A model generated the notes under the pieces. That model was not told the origin of the DNA. It ran no database searches and saw only the letters and a list, made by a program, of their open reading frames with translations. From contig NZ_CP116009.1 of assembly GCF_027941915.1 (NCBI RefSeq), forward strand, positions 930,001 through 994,000: a stretch of DNA of 64,000 nucleotides. The letters are read 5' to 3'. How positions within the stretch are numbered: position 1 is the first letter of the stretch; every line of letters begins with the position of its first letter. The stretch is from Ramlibacter tataouinensis (GTDB lineage Bacteria > Pseudomonadota > Gammaproteobacteria > Burkholderiales > Burkholderiaceae_C). A program made the position numbers and the translations under genes. This document shows positions 42,521 to 51,248 of this stretch, in pieces.

Positions 42521-42696
42521 GAGGACTCCATGTAGAGAGGAAGAAACGCGATGGAGCCCGGATGCAATCACAAACTCATGATTCGTTCGAAAGGCGAAGC
42601 TGACTGAACACCGCAAAACGCGCCCGCGATGGGGCGCTCCCGGCATTATGCGCGAGATGCGTCCGTTGACCCGGCCCAGAGCAAAAAAAGAAGCGA

Positions 42697-42933
42697 TCAG
42701 GAGGCCGGCTTGGCGTCCATCACCTGCGACCAGCGGCCCCAGGCGGCGTCGGTATCGGCACGCGCGGCCATCCACGCCGCGAACTCGGAGGTTTCCAGCG
42801 CCTGCTCAGCCGAGCCCTGGGCCACTGCGGCCGCATGCACCTCGTCGAACCTGCGCTCGGCCGCGTGTTCCAGCGACTCGATGCGCAGCGCTGCTGCTTC
42901 CACCATCGCCAGTTCTTCCGCCCAAAACTTCAT
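42697..42933 (-). CDS. Small helical hypothetical protein
   Basis: 78 residues, Ala/Glu-rich and almost wholly helical (FWAEELAMVEAAALRIESLE; WMAARADTDAAWGRWSQVMD). The start ATG at 42933 has AGGAGG five bases upstream, which excludes the ATG six codons earlier. No family named; no membrane segment. A real gene is likely because of the ribosome site and codon use. Confidence 0.6.
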   Translation of the reverse strand: MKFWAEELAMVEAAALRIESLEHAAERRFDEVHAAAVAQGSAEQALETSEFAAWMAARADTDAAWGRWSQVMDAKPAS

Positions 42934-43016
42934 GTCGGCCTCCTGAGTCAAGCAGTCGAGTATGGCCGCGAACCCATTCGTAAGCGGATGCGTCGGCGTT
43001 CAACCCTTCGCGCTGC

Positions 43017-43484
43017 TCAGGGCAGGTGCAGCTTGGCCGAACTCTTGACTTCCTCCATCACCGCGTAGGTGCGCGTCTCGCGCACGCCCGGCAGGCGCCA
43101 CAGCACCTCGCCGGCGAAGCGGCGGTAAGCGTCCATGTCGGAGACCCGGGTCTTGAGCAGGTAGTCGAAGCCGCCGGCCACCATGTGGCACTCCAGCACC
43201 TCGGGCTGCACCTGCACCGCGGCCTTGAATTCCTCGAACACGTTGGGCGTGGTGCGGTCCAGCAGCACTTCCACGAACACCAGCATGCCGGCGCCGAGCA
43301 GCTGCGGGTTCAGGCGCGCCTCGTAGCCCAGGATGTAGCCGGCGCGGGTCAGGCGCTGCACACGCGCCAGCACCGCGGTGGGCGACAGGGACACGCCCTC
43401 GGCCAGCTTCTGGTTGGTGATGCGGCCATCGTCCTGCAAAGCCCGCAGGATGCGCCGGTCGATGCGGTCGAGCTCGTCGGGCAT
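43017..43484 (-). CDS. putR: Lrp/AsnC family regulator, probable PutR
   Basis: 155 residues. Helix-turn-helix at about 5-55 (LDRIDRRILRALQDDGRITN, LAEGVSLSPTAVLARVQRLT), then the RAM effector domain (GAGMLVFVEVLLDRTTPNVF, CHMVAGGFDYLLKTRV). It reads away from putA across a 106-base gap holding a clear dyad. In proteobacteria whose PutA lacks its own DNA-binding domain, a neighbouring Lrp-type PutR activates putA in response to proline; the layout here fits that. The name is inferred from context. Confidence 0.82.
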   Translation of the reverse strand: MPDELDRIDRRILRALQDDGRITNQKLAEGVSLSPTAVLARVQRLTRAGYILGYEARLNPQLLGAGMLVFVEVLLDRTTPNVFEEFKAAVQVQPEVLECHMVAGGFDYLLKTRVSDMDAYRRFAGEVLWRLPGVRETRTYAVMEEVKSSAKLHLP

Positions 43485-43508
43485 GGCCCTCTCCCGCTAG
43501 TGATTTGC

Positions 43509-43525
43509 TCGGCCGTCGCGGCCGA
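43509..43525. promoter_or_regulatory. Dyad in the putR-putA divergent region
   Basis: TCGGCCG - TCG - CGGCCGA, a perfect 7-bp inverted repeat between the two divergent starts, followed by an A-rich stretch. Candidate site for the Lrp-type regulator. Confidence 0.45.
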
Positions 43526-43590
43526 AAACGAAAGAACATCCTAACGGGAAACCGGACCATGGGAACTCTCCTCTGCCACCCAGCCTCGTC

Positions 43591-46500
43591 GTGATCGCCC
43601 CCTTCGACCGCTTCATCGACCCCGCGCCGGCCCCCTCGGCGCTGCGCCAGGCCATCACCGCCGCGGCGCGCAGGCCCGAACCCGAGGCCGTCGCGGACCT
43701 GCTGCCGCAAGCACGCCTGCCGCCATCCGATGCCGCTGCCGTGCGTGAACTGGCGACCCGCCTGGCGCGCGGCCTGCGCGAGCGCAGGGCCGGCGCCGGC
43801 CGGGCCGGCCTGGTCCAGAGCCTGTTGCAGGAATATGCGTTGACCTCGCAGGAAGGCATCGCGCTGATGTGCCTGGCCGAGGCGCTGCTGCGCATCCCCG
43901 ATGCGGCCACGCGCGACGCGCTGATCCGCGACAAGATCGCGCAGGGCCAGTGGCAGGCGCACCTGGGCCAGAGCCCTTCCCTGTTCGTCAATGCCGCCAC
44001 CTGGGGGCTGCTGATCACCGGCAAGCTGGTGGCCACCCACAGCGAATCGGGGCTGATGTCCGCCATCGGGCGGCTGGTCGGCCTGGGCGGCGAGCCGCTG
44101 GTGCGCAAGGGGGTCGACCTCGCCATGCGGATGATGGGCGAGCAGTTCGTCACCGGCGAGACGATCGCGCAGGCGCTGCGCAACGCGCAGCCGCGCGAGG
44201 CCCAGGGCTTTCGCTACTCCTTCGACATGCTGGGCGAGGCGGCGCTGACCGCCGACGATGCGCAGCGCTATCGCCACGCCTATGCGCAGGCCATCCACGC
44301 CATTGGGCAAGCGGCGCGCGGGCGCGGCGTGTACGAGGGCAACGGCATCTCGATCAAGCTGTCGGCCCTGCATCCGCGTTACAGCCGCGCGCAGCAGGAC
44401 CGCGTGATGGCGCAGCTGTACCCCTCGCTGGCCGGCCTGTGCCTGCTGGCGAAGCAGTACGACATCGGACTGAACATCGATGCCGAGGAAGCCGATCGCC
44501 TGGAGCCCTCGCTGGACCTGCTGGAGCGCCTGGCGTTCGATGCGCAACTGCGGGGATGGGACGGCCTGGGCTTCGTGGTGCAGGCCTACCAGCAGCGCTG
44601 CCCCCTGGTGATCGACTGGGTCATCGACCTGGCGCGGCGCAGCGGCCGCCGCCTGATGGTGCGGCTGGTCAAGGGCGCGTACTGGGATTCGGAGATCAAG
44701 CGCGCGCAGGTCGAGGGCCAGTCTGGCTACCCGGTGTACACGCGCAAGGCCCACACCGACGTCGCCTACCTGGCCTGCGCCCAACGGCTGCTGGCCGCGC
44801 CCGACGCCATCTATCCGCAGTTCGCCACGCACAACGCGCACACGCTGGCGGCCGTGTACCGGATGGCCGATCCGGCGCGCTGGACGCCGCGCCAGTACGA
44901 GTTCCAGTGCCTGCACGGCATGGGCGAGCCGCTGTACGAGCAGGTGGTGGGCCCGGCCGACGCCGGCCGCCTCGGCCGGCCCTGCCGCATCTATGCGCCG
45001 GTGGGGACGCACGAGACGCTGCTGGCCTACCTGGTGCGGCGGCTGCTGGAGAACGGCGCCAACACGTCCTTCGTGCACCGCATCGCCGATCCGCAGGTAC
45101 CCGTCGGCGAGCTGGTGGAAGATCCGGTGGCGGTGGTGGAGCGGCTCGCGCACGAGACGGGGGCCGTCGGCTTGCCGCACCCGGCCATCGCCCTGCCGCG
45201 CAACCTGTACGGCCCGGGCCGGCGCAACTCCGAAGGCCTCGACCTGGCGAACGAGCAGGAACTGGCGCAGCTCGCAGCCAGGCTGCGCGCATCAGCCCGC
45301 ACCGAGTGGCGTTGCGCGCCGATGCTGGGGTCCGACCCGCCGGGGGCTGGCGAACTCCAGCCCGTGCGCAACCCGGCCGACCATGGCGACGTCGTCGGCC
45401 AGGTCCGCCAAGCCACGCTGCACGACGTGAACCTCGCACTGGCGCACGCGGTGGAGGGCAGCGCCGACTGGGCCGCCACCGCGCCGGCCGAGCGCGCCCG
45501 CATCCTGCTGGCCGCCGCCGATCGCCTGCAGGACGACATGCCGCGGCTGATGGGCCTGCTGATCCGCGAAGCCGGCAAGACCGCCGCCAACGCGATCGCC
45601 GAAGTGCGCGAGGCCGTGGACTTCCTGCGCTACTACGCCGGCCAGGTGCGCGACGGTTTCGACAACGCAACCCACGTGCCGCTCGGCCCGGTCGTCTGCA
45701 TCAGCCCCTGGAACTTCCCGCTGGCCATCTTCACCGGCCAACTGGCGGCCGCCCTGGCCGCCGGCAACCCGGTGCTGGCCAAGCCGGCCGAGCAGACGCC
45801 GCTGGTGGCCGCCGAAGCCGTGCGTGCGCTGTGGTCCGCCGGCGTGCCGCGCAACGCGCTGCAACTGCTGCCAGGCCGCGGCGAGACGGTCGGCGCGGGC
45901 CTGGTCGGCGACGCGCGCATCCGGGGCGTGCTCTTCACCGGCTCGACCGAGGTCGCGCGCATCCTGCAGCGCGCACTGGTGGGCCGCACCGATGCCGGCG
46001 GCCGGCCGGTTCCCCTGGTGGCCGAGACCGGCGGGCAGAACGCGATGATCGTGGACTCCTCGGCGCTGGCCGAACAGGTGGTCGCCGACATCCTGGGCTC
46101 CGCCTTCGACAGCGCCGGCCAGCGCTGCTCGGCCTTGCGCGTGCTGTGCGTGCAGGAGGACGCCGCCGACCGCCTGCTGGCGATGCTGCTGGGCGCGATG
46201 CAGCAGCTGCGCGTGGGCAACCCCGACCGGCTGGCGACCGACGTGGGGCCGGTCATCGACGAAGAGGCGCGCGCCGGCATCGAGCGGCACATCGATCGCC
46301 TGCGCGAACGCGGTTGCCGCGTGCACCGGTTCGACGGCCACGATCCCCAGTTGCTGGAGGGCGGCACCTTCGTGCGGCCCGCGGTGGTCGAGCTGGATGG
46401 CATGGCCGAGCTGGGACGCGAGGTGTTCGGCCCGGTGCTGCACGTCGTGCGCTACCGGCGCGAGGACCTCGAAGGCCTGCTCCACCAGATCAATGCCACC

Positions 46501-47322
46501 GGCTACGGACTGACGCTGGGGCTGCACACCCGCATCGACGAGACCATCGCGCGGGTGCTGGCGGCGGCGAATGTCGGCAACGTCTATGTCAATCGCAACA
46601 TGGTCGGCGCGGTGGTCGGCGTGCAGCCGTTCGGCGGCGAGGGCCTGTCGGGCACCGGGCCGAAGGCGGGCGGCCCCTTGTACCTGTACCGCTTGCTGGC
46701 CCAGCGCCCGGACGACGTGCTGGCCCGCGTGCTGGCACAGGCCCACCGGGGCGACCCGCCGCAGGCCGAGGCAATGCCCGCAGCGCTGGCGGCGCTGCAG
46801 GACTGGGCCCTCGGCCGCGGCCAGCCGGCCCTTGCCGACGCCTGCGCGGCGTTCGCGCAGCGCTCGCGCGCCGGCGCCTGCGTCACCCTGCCCGGCCCGA
46901 CTGGCGAACGCAACGTCTATTCGCTGGCGCCGCGCCGCGCCGTGCTGTGCCTGGCCGAGCGCGACGACGACCGGCTGCTGCAACTGGCGGCCGTGCTGGC
47001 CGCAGGCAGCCGAGCCATCTGGCCAGCGGACGCGCAAGCCCTGTTGCAGCGCCTGCCGGCCTCGGTGCGGGCCTGCGTGTCGCTCGCCAGCCGTTGGGAT
47101 GCAGCGCAATCGTCCTGCGAAGCCGTCCTGCTGCACGGCAGCGTGGACGCGCTGGCGGCGGTGCAGCAGATGCTGGCGCAGCGCGACGGCCCCGTCATTG
47201 CCGTCGAGCGCCACGAACCGGGCAGCCGCACCGTCGCGCTGGAGCGCCTGCTGGTCGAGCGCTCGGTCAGCATCAACACCGCCGCGGCTGGCGGCAACGC
47301 CACGCTGATGGCGATCGGCTGA
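43591..47322 (+). CDS. putA: Bifunctional proline dehydrogenase / L-glutamate-gamma-semialdehyde dehydrogenase
   Basis: 1243 residues. It oxidises proline to glutamate in two steps, passing electrons to FAD/quinone and NAD. PRODH barrel about 190-480 with LNIDAEEADRLEPSLD, RLVKGAYWDSEIKRAQ (about 357) and QFATHNAHT. The aldehyde dehydrogenase part follows (about 560-1020): ISPWNFPLAIFTGQ, catalytic Glu in AETGGQNAMIVD (about 812) and Cys in SAGQRCSALR (about 846). A C-terminal extension of some 200 residues completes it. There is no ribbon-helix-helix at the N-terminus, so this PutA is not its own repressor. GTG start; ribosome site weak. Confidence 0.96.
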   Translation: MIAPFDRFIDPAPAPSALRQAITAAARRPEPEAVADLLPQARLPPSDAAAVRELATRLARGLRERRAGAGRAGLVQSLLQEYALTSQEGIALMCLAEALLRIPDAATRDALIRDKIAQGQWQAHLGQSPSLFVNAATWGLLITGKLVATHSESGLMSAIGRLVGLGGEPLVRKGVDLAMRMMGEQFVTGETIAQALRNAQPREAQGFRYSFDMLGEAALTADDAQRYRHAYAQAIHAIGQAARGRGVYEGNGISIKLSALHPRYSRAQQDRVMAQLYPSLAGLCLLAKQYDIGLNIDAEEADRLEPSLDLLERLAFDAQLRGWDGLGFVVQAYQQRCPLVIDWVIDLARRSGRRLMVRLVKGAYWDSEIKRAQVEGQSGYPVYTRKAHTDVAYLACAQRLLAAPDAIYPQFATHNAHTLAAVYRMADPARWTPRQYEFQCLHGMGEPLYEQVVGPADAGRLGRPCRIYAPVGTHETLLAYLVRRLLENGANTSFVHRIADPQVPVGELVEDPVAVVERLAHETGAVGLPHPAIALPRNLYGPGRRNSEGLDLANEQELAQLAARLRASARTEWRCAPMLGSDPPGAGELQPVRNPADHGDVVGQVRQATLHDVNLALAHAVEGSADWAATAPAERARILLAAADRLQDDMPRLMGLLIREAGKTAANAIAEVREAVDFLRYYAGQVRDGFDNATHVPLGPVVCISPWNFPLAIFTGQLAAALAAGNPVLAKPAEQTPLVAAEAVRALWSAGVPRNALQLLPGRGETVGAGLVGDARIRGVLFTGSTEVARILQRALVGRTDAGGRPVPLVAETGGQNAMIVDSSALAEQVVADILGSAFDSAGQRCSALRVLCVQEDAADRLLAMLLGAMQQLRVGNPDRLATDVGPVIDEEARAGIERHIDRLRERGCRVHRFDGHDPQLLEGGTFVRPAVVELDGMAELGREVFGPVLHVVRYRREDLEGLLHQINATGYGLTLGLHTRIDETIARVLAAANVGNVYVNRNMVGAVVGVQPFGGEGLSGTGPKAGGPLYLYRLLAQRPDDVLARVLAQAHRGDPPQAEAMPAALAALQDWALGRGQPALADACAAFAQRSRAGACVTLPGPTGERNVYSLAPRRAVLCLAERDDDRLLQLAAVLAAGSRAIWPADAQALLQRLPASVRACVSLASRWDAAQSSCEAVLLHGSVDALAAVQQMLAQRDGPVIAVERHEPGSRTVALERLLVERSVSINTAAAGGNATLMAIG

Positions 47323-47634
47323 GCAACAAGGTCCGTATTCCGGCATGGAGCGCGGGGGCATTCCCGCGGGGCTGCCCCAGGGGTTAGACTTGCCCTCGTG
47401 AACGCCTTCGTCCGCACCCGTCCCGACGCCGCACCGGCCATCCCGGCCGCAGGCGCGCACGTGCGTGCACAGGAAGCACTTGCAGCGGGTACGGCCCTCA
47501 TGCCGCGACTGCAAGCACTTTCCTGAGCCCGGCGATTCACCTCCCCTCCCCCGCGCCTCTCGAATCACCGGGCACCCCCCGCGCCCAACCGGGGCCGCCA
47601 AGCCGGCGGCCGCACTTGCTTCACGAGGATTGCC
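47323..47634. other. Gap between putA and the Rnk-like gene
   Basis: 312 bases, very GC-rich. It holds a 42-codon GTG frame (47398-47526) that I do not accept as a gene, and no clear terminator. The promoter for the next gene should lie here; a GAGGA ribosome site ends it. Confidence 0.5.
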
Positions 47635-48054
47635 ATGACATCCGAAGTCCAGACCGAGCGCACGCTCACCGAACTCGACCACGCGCGCCTGACGAAGCTG
47701 CTGGCCCAGACCCAGCGGCTCGCCTCGCCGGCCAGCCAGGCCATGCACGACCTGCTGGAAGGCAGCGACGTGGTGGAGTCGCCGTCGGTGCCCGCCACCG
47801 TCGTCACCATGTACACGCAGGTGCTGGTGCGCGATACCACCGGCGGCGAGCCCCACAAGGTCACGCTGTGCTACCCCGACGACGCCGAGCCGGCCAGTGG
47901 TTTCATCTCGGTGCTGTCGCCCCTGGGCACCAGCCTGCTGGGCCTGAAGGTGGGCGAGACGGCGCGGTGGCGCCTGCCCGGCGGCGAGGAGCGCAGCGCG
48001 GTGATCGAGTCGGTGCTGTTCCAGCCGGAGGCGTCGGGCGACTACAAGACCTGA
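47635..48054 (+). CDS. Rnk/GreA-GreB C-terminal family protein
   Basis: 139 residues. N-terminal helical hairpin (LTELDHARLTKLLAQTQRLA), then the FKBP-like C-terminal domain of Gre factors: TQVLVRDTTGGEPHKVTLCY, ISVLSPLGTSLLGLKVGETA and WRLPGGEER. This is the Rnk type, which binds RNA polymerase near the secondary channel and was first described as a regulator of nucleoside diphosphate kinase. GAGGA before the ATG. The hairpin is shorter than in GreA, as in Rnk, so cleavage stimulation is not expected. Confidence 0.85.
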   Translation: MTSEVQTERTLTELDHARLTKLLAQTQRLASPASQAMHDLLEGSDVVESPSVPATVVTMYTQVLVRDTTGGEPHKVTLCYPDDAEPASGFISVLSPLGTSLLGLKVGETARWRLPGGEERSAVIESVLFQPEASGDYKT

Positions 48055-48073
48055 GGGGGATCCGCGACCGGGC

Positions 48074-48514
48074 TCAGGCCACGGATGCCTGCAGCCGGTG
48101 CGCGACTTCTTCCAGGTGCCGTGCGGTCGCATCCCGCGCCACGGCCACCACGCCCACCACCTGGCCACGGGGATCCTTCAGCAGGCTGAAGGAAAAGTCC
48201 ACGTACAGGCGGCAGCCGTTCTTGTGATTGGAACGCGTGGTCAGCACCCGCCCCTCGGTGCGCAGGTGGCCCGTCGCAATCGCCTGGCGGAAGCCGTGGT
48301 CGTGCGCCTGCCGGAACCGGGGCGGCACCAGCAGGTCCAGCCCCGAGCCGATCGCTTCGGCCGCCGCGAAGCCGAACAGCACCTCGGCGCCGCGGTTCCA
48401 CACGCGGATGGTGCCCTCGGCATCGGCCACGATCAGGGCGTCCTGCATCTGCTCCACGATCATCTGGTGCAGCCGGCTCGCTGCGAGGGTTTGTCCGGGC
48501 CAGGTGCTCATCAT
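48074..48514 (-). CDS. PAS domain protein
   Basis: 146 residues, essentially a single PAS domain: VEQMQDALIVADAEGTIRVW, NRGAEVLFGFAAAEAIGSGL, DLLVPPRFRQAHDHGF and KNGCRLYVDFSFSLLKDPRG, then a short helix. No output domain, so it must act on a partner. Its ATG overlaps the MarR gene's TGA by four bases (ATGA), so the two are made together. Ligand not evident; the pattern resembles PAS sensors of bacterial kinases (haem or FAD possible). Confidence 0.88.
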   Translation of the reverse strand: MMSTWPGQTLAASRLHQMIVEQMQDALIVADAEGTIRVWNRGAEVLFGFAAAEAIGSGLDLLVPPRFRQAHDHGFRQAIATGHLRTEGRVLTTRSNHKNGCRLYVDFSFSLLKDPRGQVVGVVAVARDATARHLEEVAHRLQASVA

Positions 48515-48918
48515 GCCTCCGCGTTCGTCTGGAAGTCGCCGATGCCGCGCAGCAACGCCGCGAGCTGGCGCAATTCGTCGCCATGCAGGCGCGCCAGGTT
48601 GGCCACGCTGCGCTCGCCGGCGGCGGTGAGGTGCACTTCGACCTGGCGCAGGTCCTGCTCGCTGGGCTTGCGCCGCACCAGGCCCAGTTCCTCGCAGCGC
48701 GTGACCAGCGCCACCACGCCATGGTGCTTGGACTGCAGGCGCTCGGCCAGCTCGGCAATCGAGGCATGGCTGCGCCCGGGATAGCCCTTGAGCTGCAGCA
48801 GCAACTGGTACTGCAAGGGCGTGACGCCGTGCCGCAACGTGACCTCTTCGCTGAAGCGGAGGAACTGGCGCAGCCGGTACCGGAACTCGGCCAGCGCCTC
48901 GAAATCCTGCTTGACCAC
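48511..48918 (-). CDS. MarR family transcriptional regulator
   Basis: 135 residues, winged helix: FRYRLRQFLRFSEEVTLRHG, VTPLQYQLLLQLKGYPGRSH, IAELAERLQSKHHGVVALVT and RKPSEQDLRQVEVHLTAAGE. Starts at GTG 48918 with CAGGA seven bases before; no ATG is available in that region. Coupled by ATGA to the PAS protein, a rare partner, suggesting that the PAS unit modifies its DNA binding. A perfect-armed dyad in the divergent gap is the likely operator. Confidence 0.85.
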   Translation of the reverse strand: MVKQDFEALAEFRYRLRQFLRFSEEVTLRHGVTPLQYQLLLQLKGYPGRSHASIAELAERLQSKHHGVVALVTRCEELGLVRRKPSEQDLRQVEVHLTAAGERSVANLARLHGDELRQLAALLRGIGDFQTNAEA

Positions 48919-49004
48919 CGTCGTCCTGCTCCCGTGAATCGGTAAAGGCCCCTCGGGTTCCGCTGCTCGCCATCGTCGGTGCGGCGCAAACCGGGCGATC
49001 ACTC

Positions 49005-49019
49005 TATCATGCCGTGATA
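49005..49019. promoter_or_regulatory. Probable MarR operator
   Basis: TATCA-TGCCG-TGATA, perfect 5-bp arms in the 126-base divergent gap between the MarR gene and the phosphoesterase gene. Right size and place for a MarR dimer; it may control both genes. Confidence 0.5.
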
Positions 49020-49044
49020 CATATGACCGCGGACGGGTGATGCC

Positions 49045-49812
49045 ATGAAGCTGCACGTGCTGTCCGACCTGCACCTCTCGCGCGGCGGGCTGGACCTGCC
49101 CGGAACCGGCGCCGACGTGGTGGTGCTGGCCGGCGACATCGCCCGGCCCGAGGCGGCCATCGCCTGGGCCCGGCGCATCCCGCTGCCGGTCGTGTACCTG
49201 GCCGGCAACCATGAGTTCTACGGCGGCACGCTGGCCGGGACGATCGCGCAACTGAAGCAGCTGGCCGAGGGCAGCCACGTGCACGTGCTGGACGACAGCG
49301 CCATCGAGATCGGCGGCGTGCGCTTCCTCGGCTCCACGCTGTGGACCGACTTCCGGCTGTTCGGCGATGGCGAGGCGCGCGACCATGCCGTGGCCGCGGC
49401 GCTGCGCTTCATGCGCGACTTCCAGCGCATCCACCTCGACGACGAGCGCCAGCGGGTGTTCTCGCCGCTGGATGCGGCCAACCTGTTCCGGCGCCACGCC
49501 GCCTGGCTCGACCATGCGCTGGACCAGCCGTTCGCCGGCCCGACCGTCGTCATCACCCACCACGCGCCCAGTGCGCTCAGCGTGGAGCCGCGCTTTGCCG
49601 ACTCACCGCTGAGCGCCTGCTTCGCCTCGCAGGCCGACCACCTGCTGCGCGGCGGCCGGGCGGCGTTGTGGATCCACGGCCACATGCACCACAGCGTGGA
49701 CTACCGCGTCGGCCCCACCCGGGTGCTGTGCAACCCGCGCGGCTACGCCAATGCCGAAGGCGTGCCGGAGAACCCCCGCTTCGATCCGGGCTTGACGGTC
49801 GAGGTCGGCTGA
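49045..49812 (+). CDS. Calcineurin-type metallophosphoesterase
   Basis: 255 residues. The metal-binding blocks are all there, in order: LSDLHLS, VLAGDIARPE, LAGNHEFYGG, VITHHAPSA and WIHGHMHHSVDY. This makes a two-metal phosphoesterase; such proteins cleave phosphomono- or diesters. No signal peptide, so cytoplasmic. ATG at 49045. Possibly regulated by the divergent MarR/PAS pair. Substrate unknown. Confidence 0.88.
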   Translation: MKLHVLSDLHLSRGGLDLPGTGADVVVLAGDIARPEAAIAWARRIPLPVVYLAGNHEFYGGTLAGTIAQLKQLAEGSHVHVLDDSAIEIGGVRFLGSTLWTDFRLFGDGEARDHAVAAALRFMRDFQRIHLDDERQRVFSPLDAANLFRRHAAWLDHALDQPFAGPTVVITHHAPSALSVEPRFADSPLSACFASQADHLLRGGRAALWIHGHMHHSVDYRVGPTRVLCNPRGYANAEGVPENPRFDPGLTVEVG

Positions 49813-49840
49813 CGGCGGGCGGACTTTCTTCGCGCCGCCT

Positions 49841-49867
49841 GTCACCTTTTCAGGCGACGCGCGTCTA
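49841..49867 (+). promoter_or_regulatory. Candidate ECF-type promoter
   Basis: GTCACC (49841-49846) and CGTCTA (49862-49867) with 15-bp spacing, upstream of the ECF sigma operon. GTCAC/CGTCT pairs are typical of stress-type ECF promoters, so autoregulation is likely. Motif call by eye. Confidence 0.45.
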
Positions 49868-49942
49868 TCACGGGCAAGGGGTCGTGCGCGCTCGGCGGAA
49901 CGCCCCGCTCGCTGTATCCGGCATCCTGAAAGGACCTTCGCG

Positions 49943-50623
49943 ATGGAGATCGCCCCGACCGAAGAAGCCAGCGACGACGGGTTGCTGGCCGGCCTGCGCC
50001 AGGGCCAGGCCCGCGCCTTCGAGCAGCTCATGCGCCGCTACAACCGGCGGCTGTTCCGCGTCGCGCGCGGCATCGTGCGCGACGACGCCGAAGCGCAGGA
50101 CGCGGTGCAGGAAGGCTACCTGCATGCCTTCCAGTCCATCCACGGCTTCCGGGGCGAGTCCTCCATCGCCACCTGGCTGACCCGGATCGTCATCAACCAC
50201 GCCCTCACCCAGCAGCGGCGCGCCGGCCGCCTGGTGCTGTGGAGCGAGGAGCACGAGGAGGGTGCGATGCCCCACGAACACGATCAGCCCGGGCGCTCGG
50301 CCGAAGACGAGTTCGCGCGCCGCGAACTGCGCGAGCGGCTGCAGCAGGCGGTGGACCTGCTGCCGCCGATCTACCGCAGCGTGTTCATCCTGCGCGCGGT
50401 CGAAGGCATGAGCGTGGAGGAGACGGCGCGGTCGCTGAGCGTCAGCGGCGACGTAGTCAAGACACGCCTGCTGCGCGCCCGCGCCATGTTGCGCGACGCC
50501 CTCAGCCCGGCCGGCGAAAGCGAAGCCCGGCACCTGTACGACTTCCAGGGCCACCGCTGCGACGAGGCCGTCGCGGTGGTACTGGCGCGCCTGCGCTCGC
50601 AGGGCGTGATCCGCGACCACTGA
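49943..50623 (+). CDS. ECF-type RNA polymerase sigma factor
   Basis: 226 residues. Sigma region 2 at about 24-95 (FEQLMRRYNRRLFRVARGIV, AEAQDAVQEGYLHAFQSIHG, SSIATWLTRIVINHALTQQR) and region 4 at about 130-185 (LPPIYRSVFILRAVEGMSVE, ETARSLSVSGDVVKTRLLRA). A C-terminal extension with HLYDFQGHRCDEAV holds a His and Cys that might sense something. No anti-sigma gene is beside it; a ferritin-like and a cytochrome c gene follow directly. ATG at 49943, AAAGGA upstream. Confidence 0.92.
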   Translation: MEIAPTEEASDDGLLAGLRQGQARAFEQLMRRYNRRLFRVARGIVRDDAEAQDAVQEGYLHAFQSIHGFRGESSIATWLTRIVINHALTQQRRAGRLVLWSEEHEEGAMPHEHDQPGRSAEDEFARRELRERLQQAVDLLPPIYRSVFILRAVEGMSVEETARSLSVSGDVVKTRLLRARAMLRDALSPAGESEARHLYDFQGHRCDEAVAVVLARLRSQGVIRDH

Positions 50624-50657
50624 ATTCCCTCACCCCTAGACAAGCAAAGGACCCGCC

Positions 50658-51248
50658 ATGAAGCAGACCCCCGACGACTCCTTCTCCTTCCTCGACCTCG
50701 GCCGCCGCCGCACCCTGTTCGGCGCCGCGGTGCTGTCGGCCAGCGCCGTGGCCATCCTGGCCGGACGCGACACGCTGGCGGCGCAGGGCGCCAAATCCAG
50801 CGCCGGCAACGCCGAGGCGGACGCCCGCATCCTGAACACCGCGCTCGGCGCGGAACTGGAAGCCGTCGCCGCCTACCAGGTCGGCGCCGAAAGCGGGCTG
50901 CTGACGCCGGCCACCAAGCCGGTCGCGCTGCAGTTCCAGGGCCACCACAAGGCCCACGCCGACACGCTGGCCGGGGCCATCCGCAAGCTGGGCGGCAAGC
51001 CGGTGGAGGCCAAGGGCCGCTACGAGTTCCCCACCGACAAGCTCAAGGCCGAGGCCGACGTGCTGCGCTTTGCCGCCGGGCTGGAGCGCGGTGCAGTGTC
51101 GGCGTACCTCAACGCCGTGCCGCTGTTCAACGACCGCGCGCTGTCGCAAGCCGCGGCCAGCATCCTGGGCGACGAGGCCATGCACTGGGCGGTGTTCCGC
51201 CAGGTGCTGGGCGAGACGCCGGTGGTGCCCGCTGCCTTCATGTCGTGA
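50658..51248 (+). CDS. Exported ferritin-like domain protein
   Basis: 196 residues. A twin-arginine-like leader GRRRTLFGAAVLSASAVAIL, then a four-helix ferritin-like domain (ILNTALGAELEAVAAYQVGA, LQFQGHHKAHADTLAGAIRK, LERGAVSAYLNAVPLFNDRA, GDEAMHWAVFRQVLG). Glu and His residues for a di-iron site are visible: E in GAELEAVA, the HH/H in FQGHHKAH, E in LERG, and E and H in GDEAMHW. Second gene of the sigma operon; overlaps the cytochrome gene by four bases. Function perhaps stress-related iron or peroxide handling in the periplasm. Confidence 0.82.
   Translation: MKQTPDDSFSFLDLGRRRTLFGAAVLSASAVAILAGRDTLAAQGAKSSAGNAEADARILNTALGAELEAVAAYQVGAESGLLTPATKPVALQFQGHHKAHADTLAGAIRKLGGKPVEAKGRYEFPTDKLKAEADVLRFAAGLERGAVSAYLNAVPLFNDRALSQAAASILGDEAMHWAVFRQVLGETPVVPAAFMS

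Noticed and set aside
43869..47387. Second long plus-strand frame inside putA
   Set aside because: Out-of-frame shadow of putA with strong Arg/Pro/Gly bias; every PutA motif is in the other frame.
47398..47526. 42-codon GTG frame between putA and the Rnk-like gene
   Set aside because: No ribosome site, no homology I know, Ala/Arg-rich like random GC-rich DNA.
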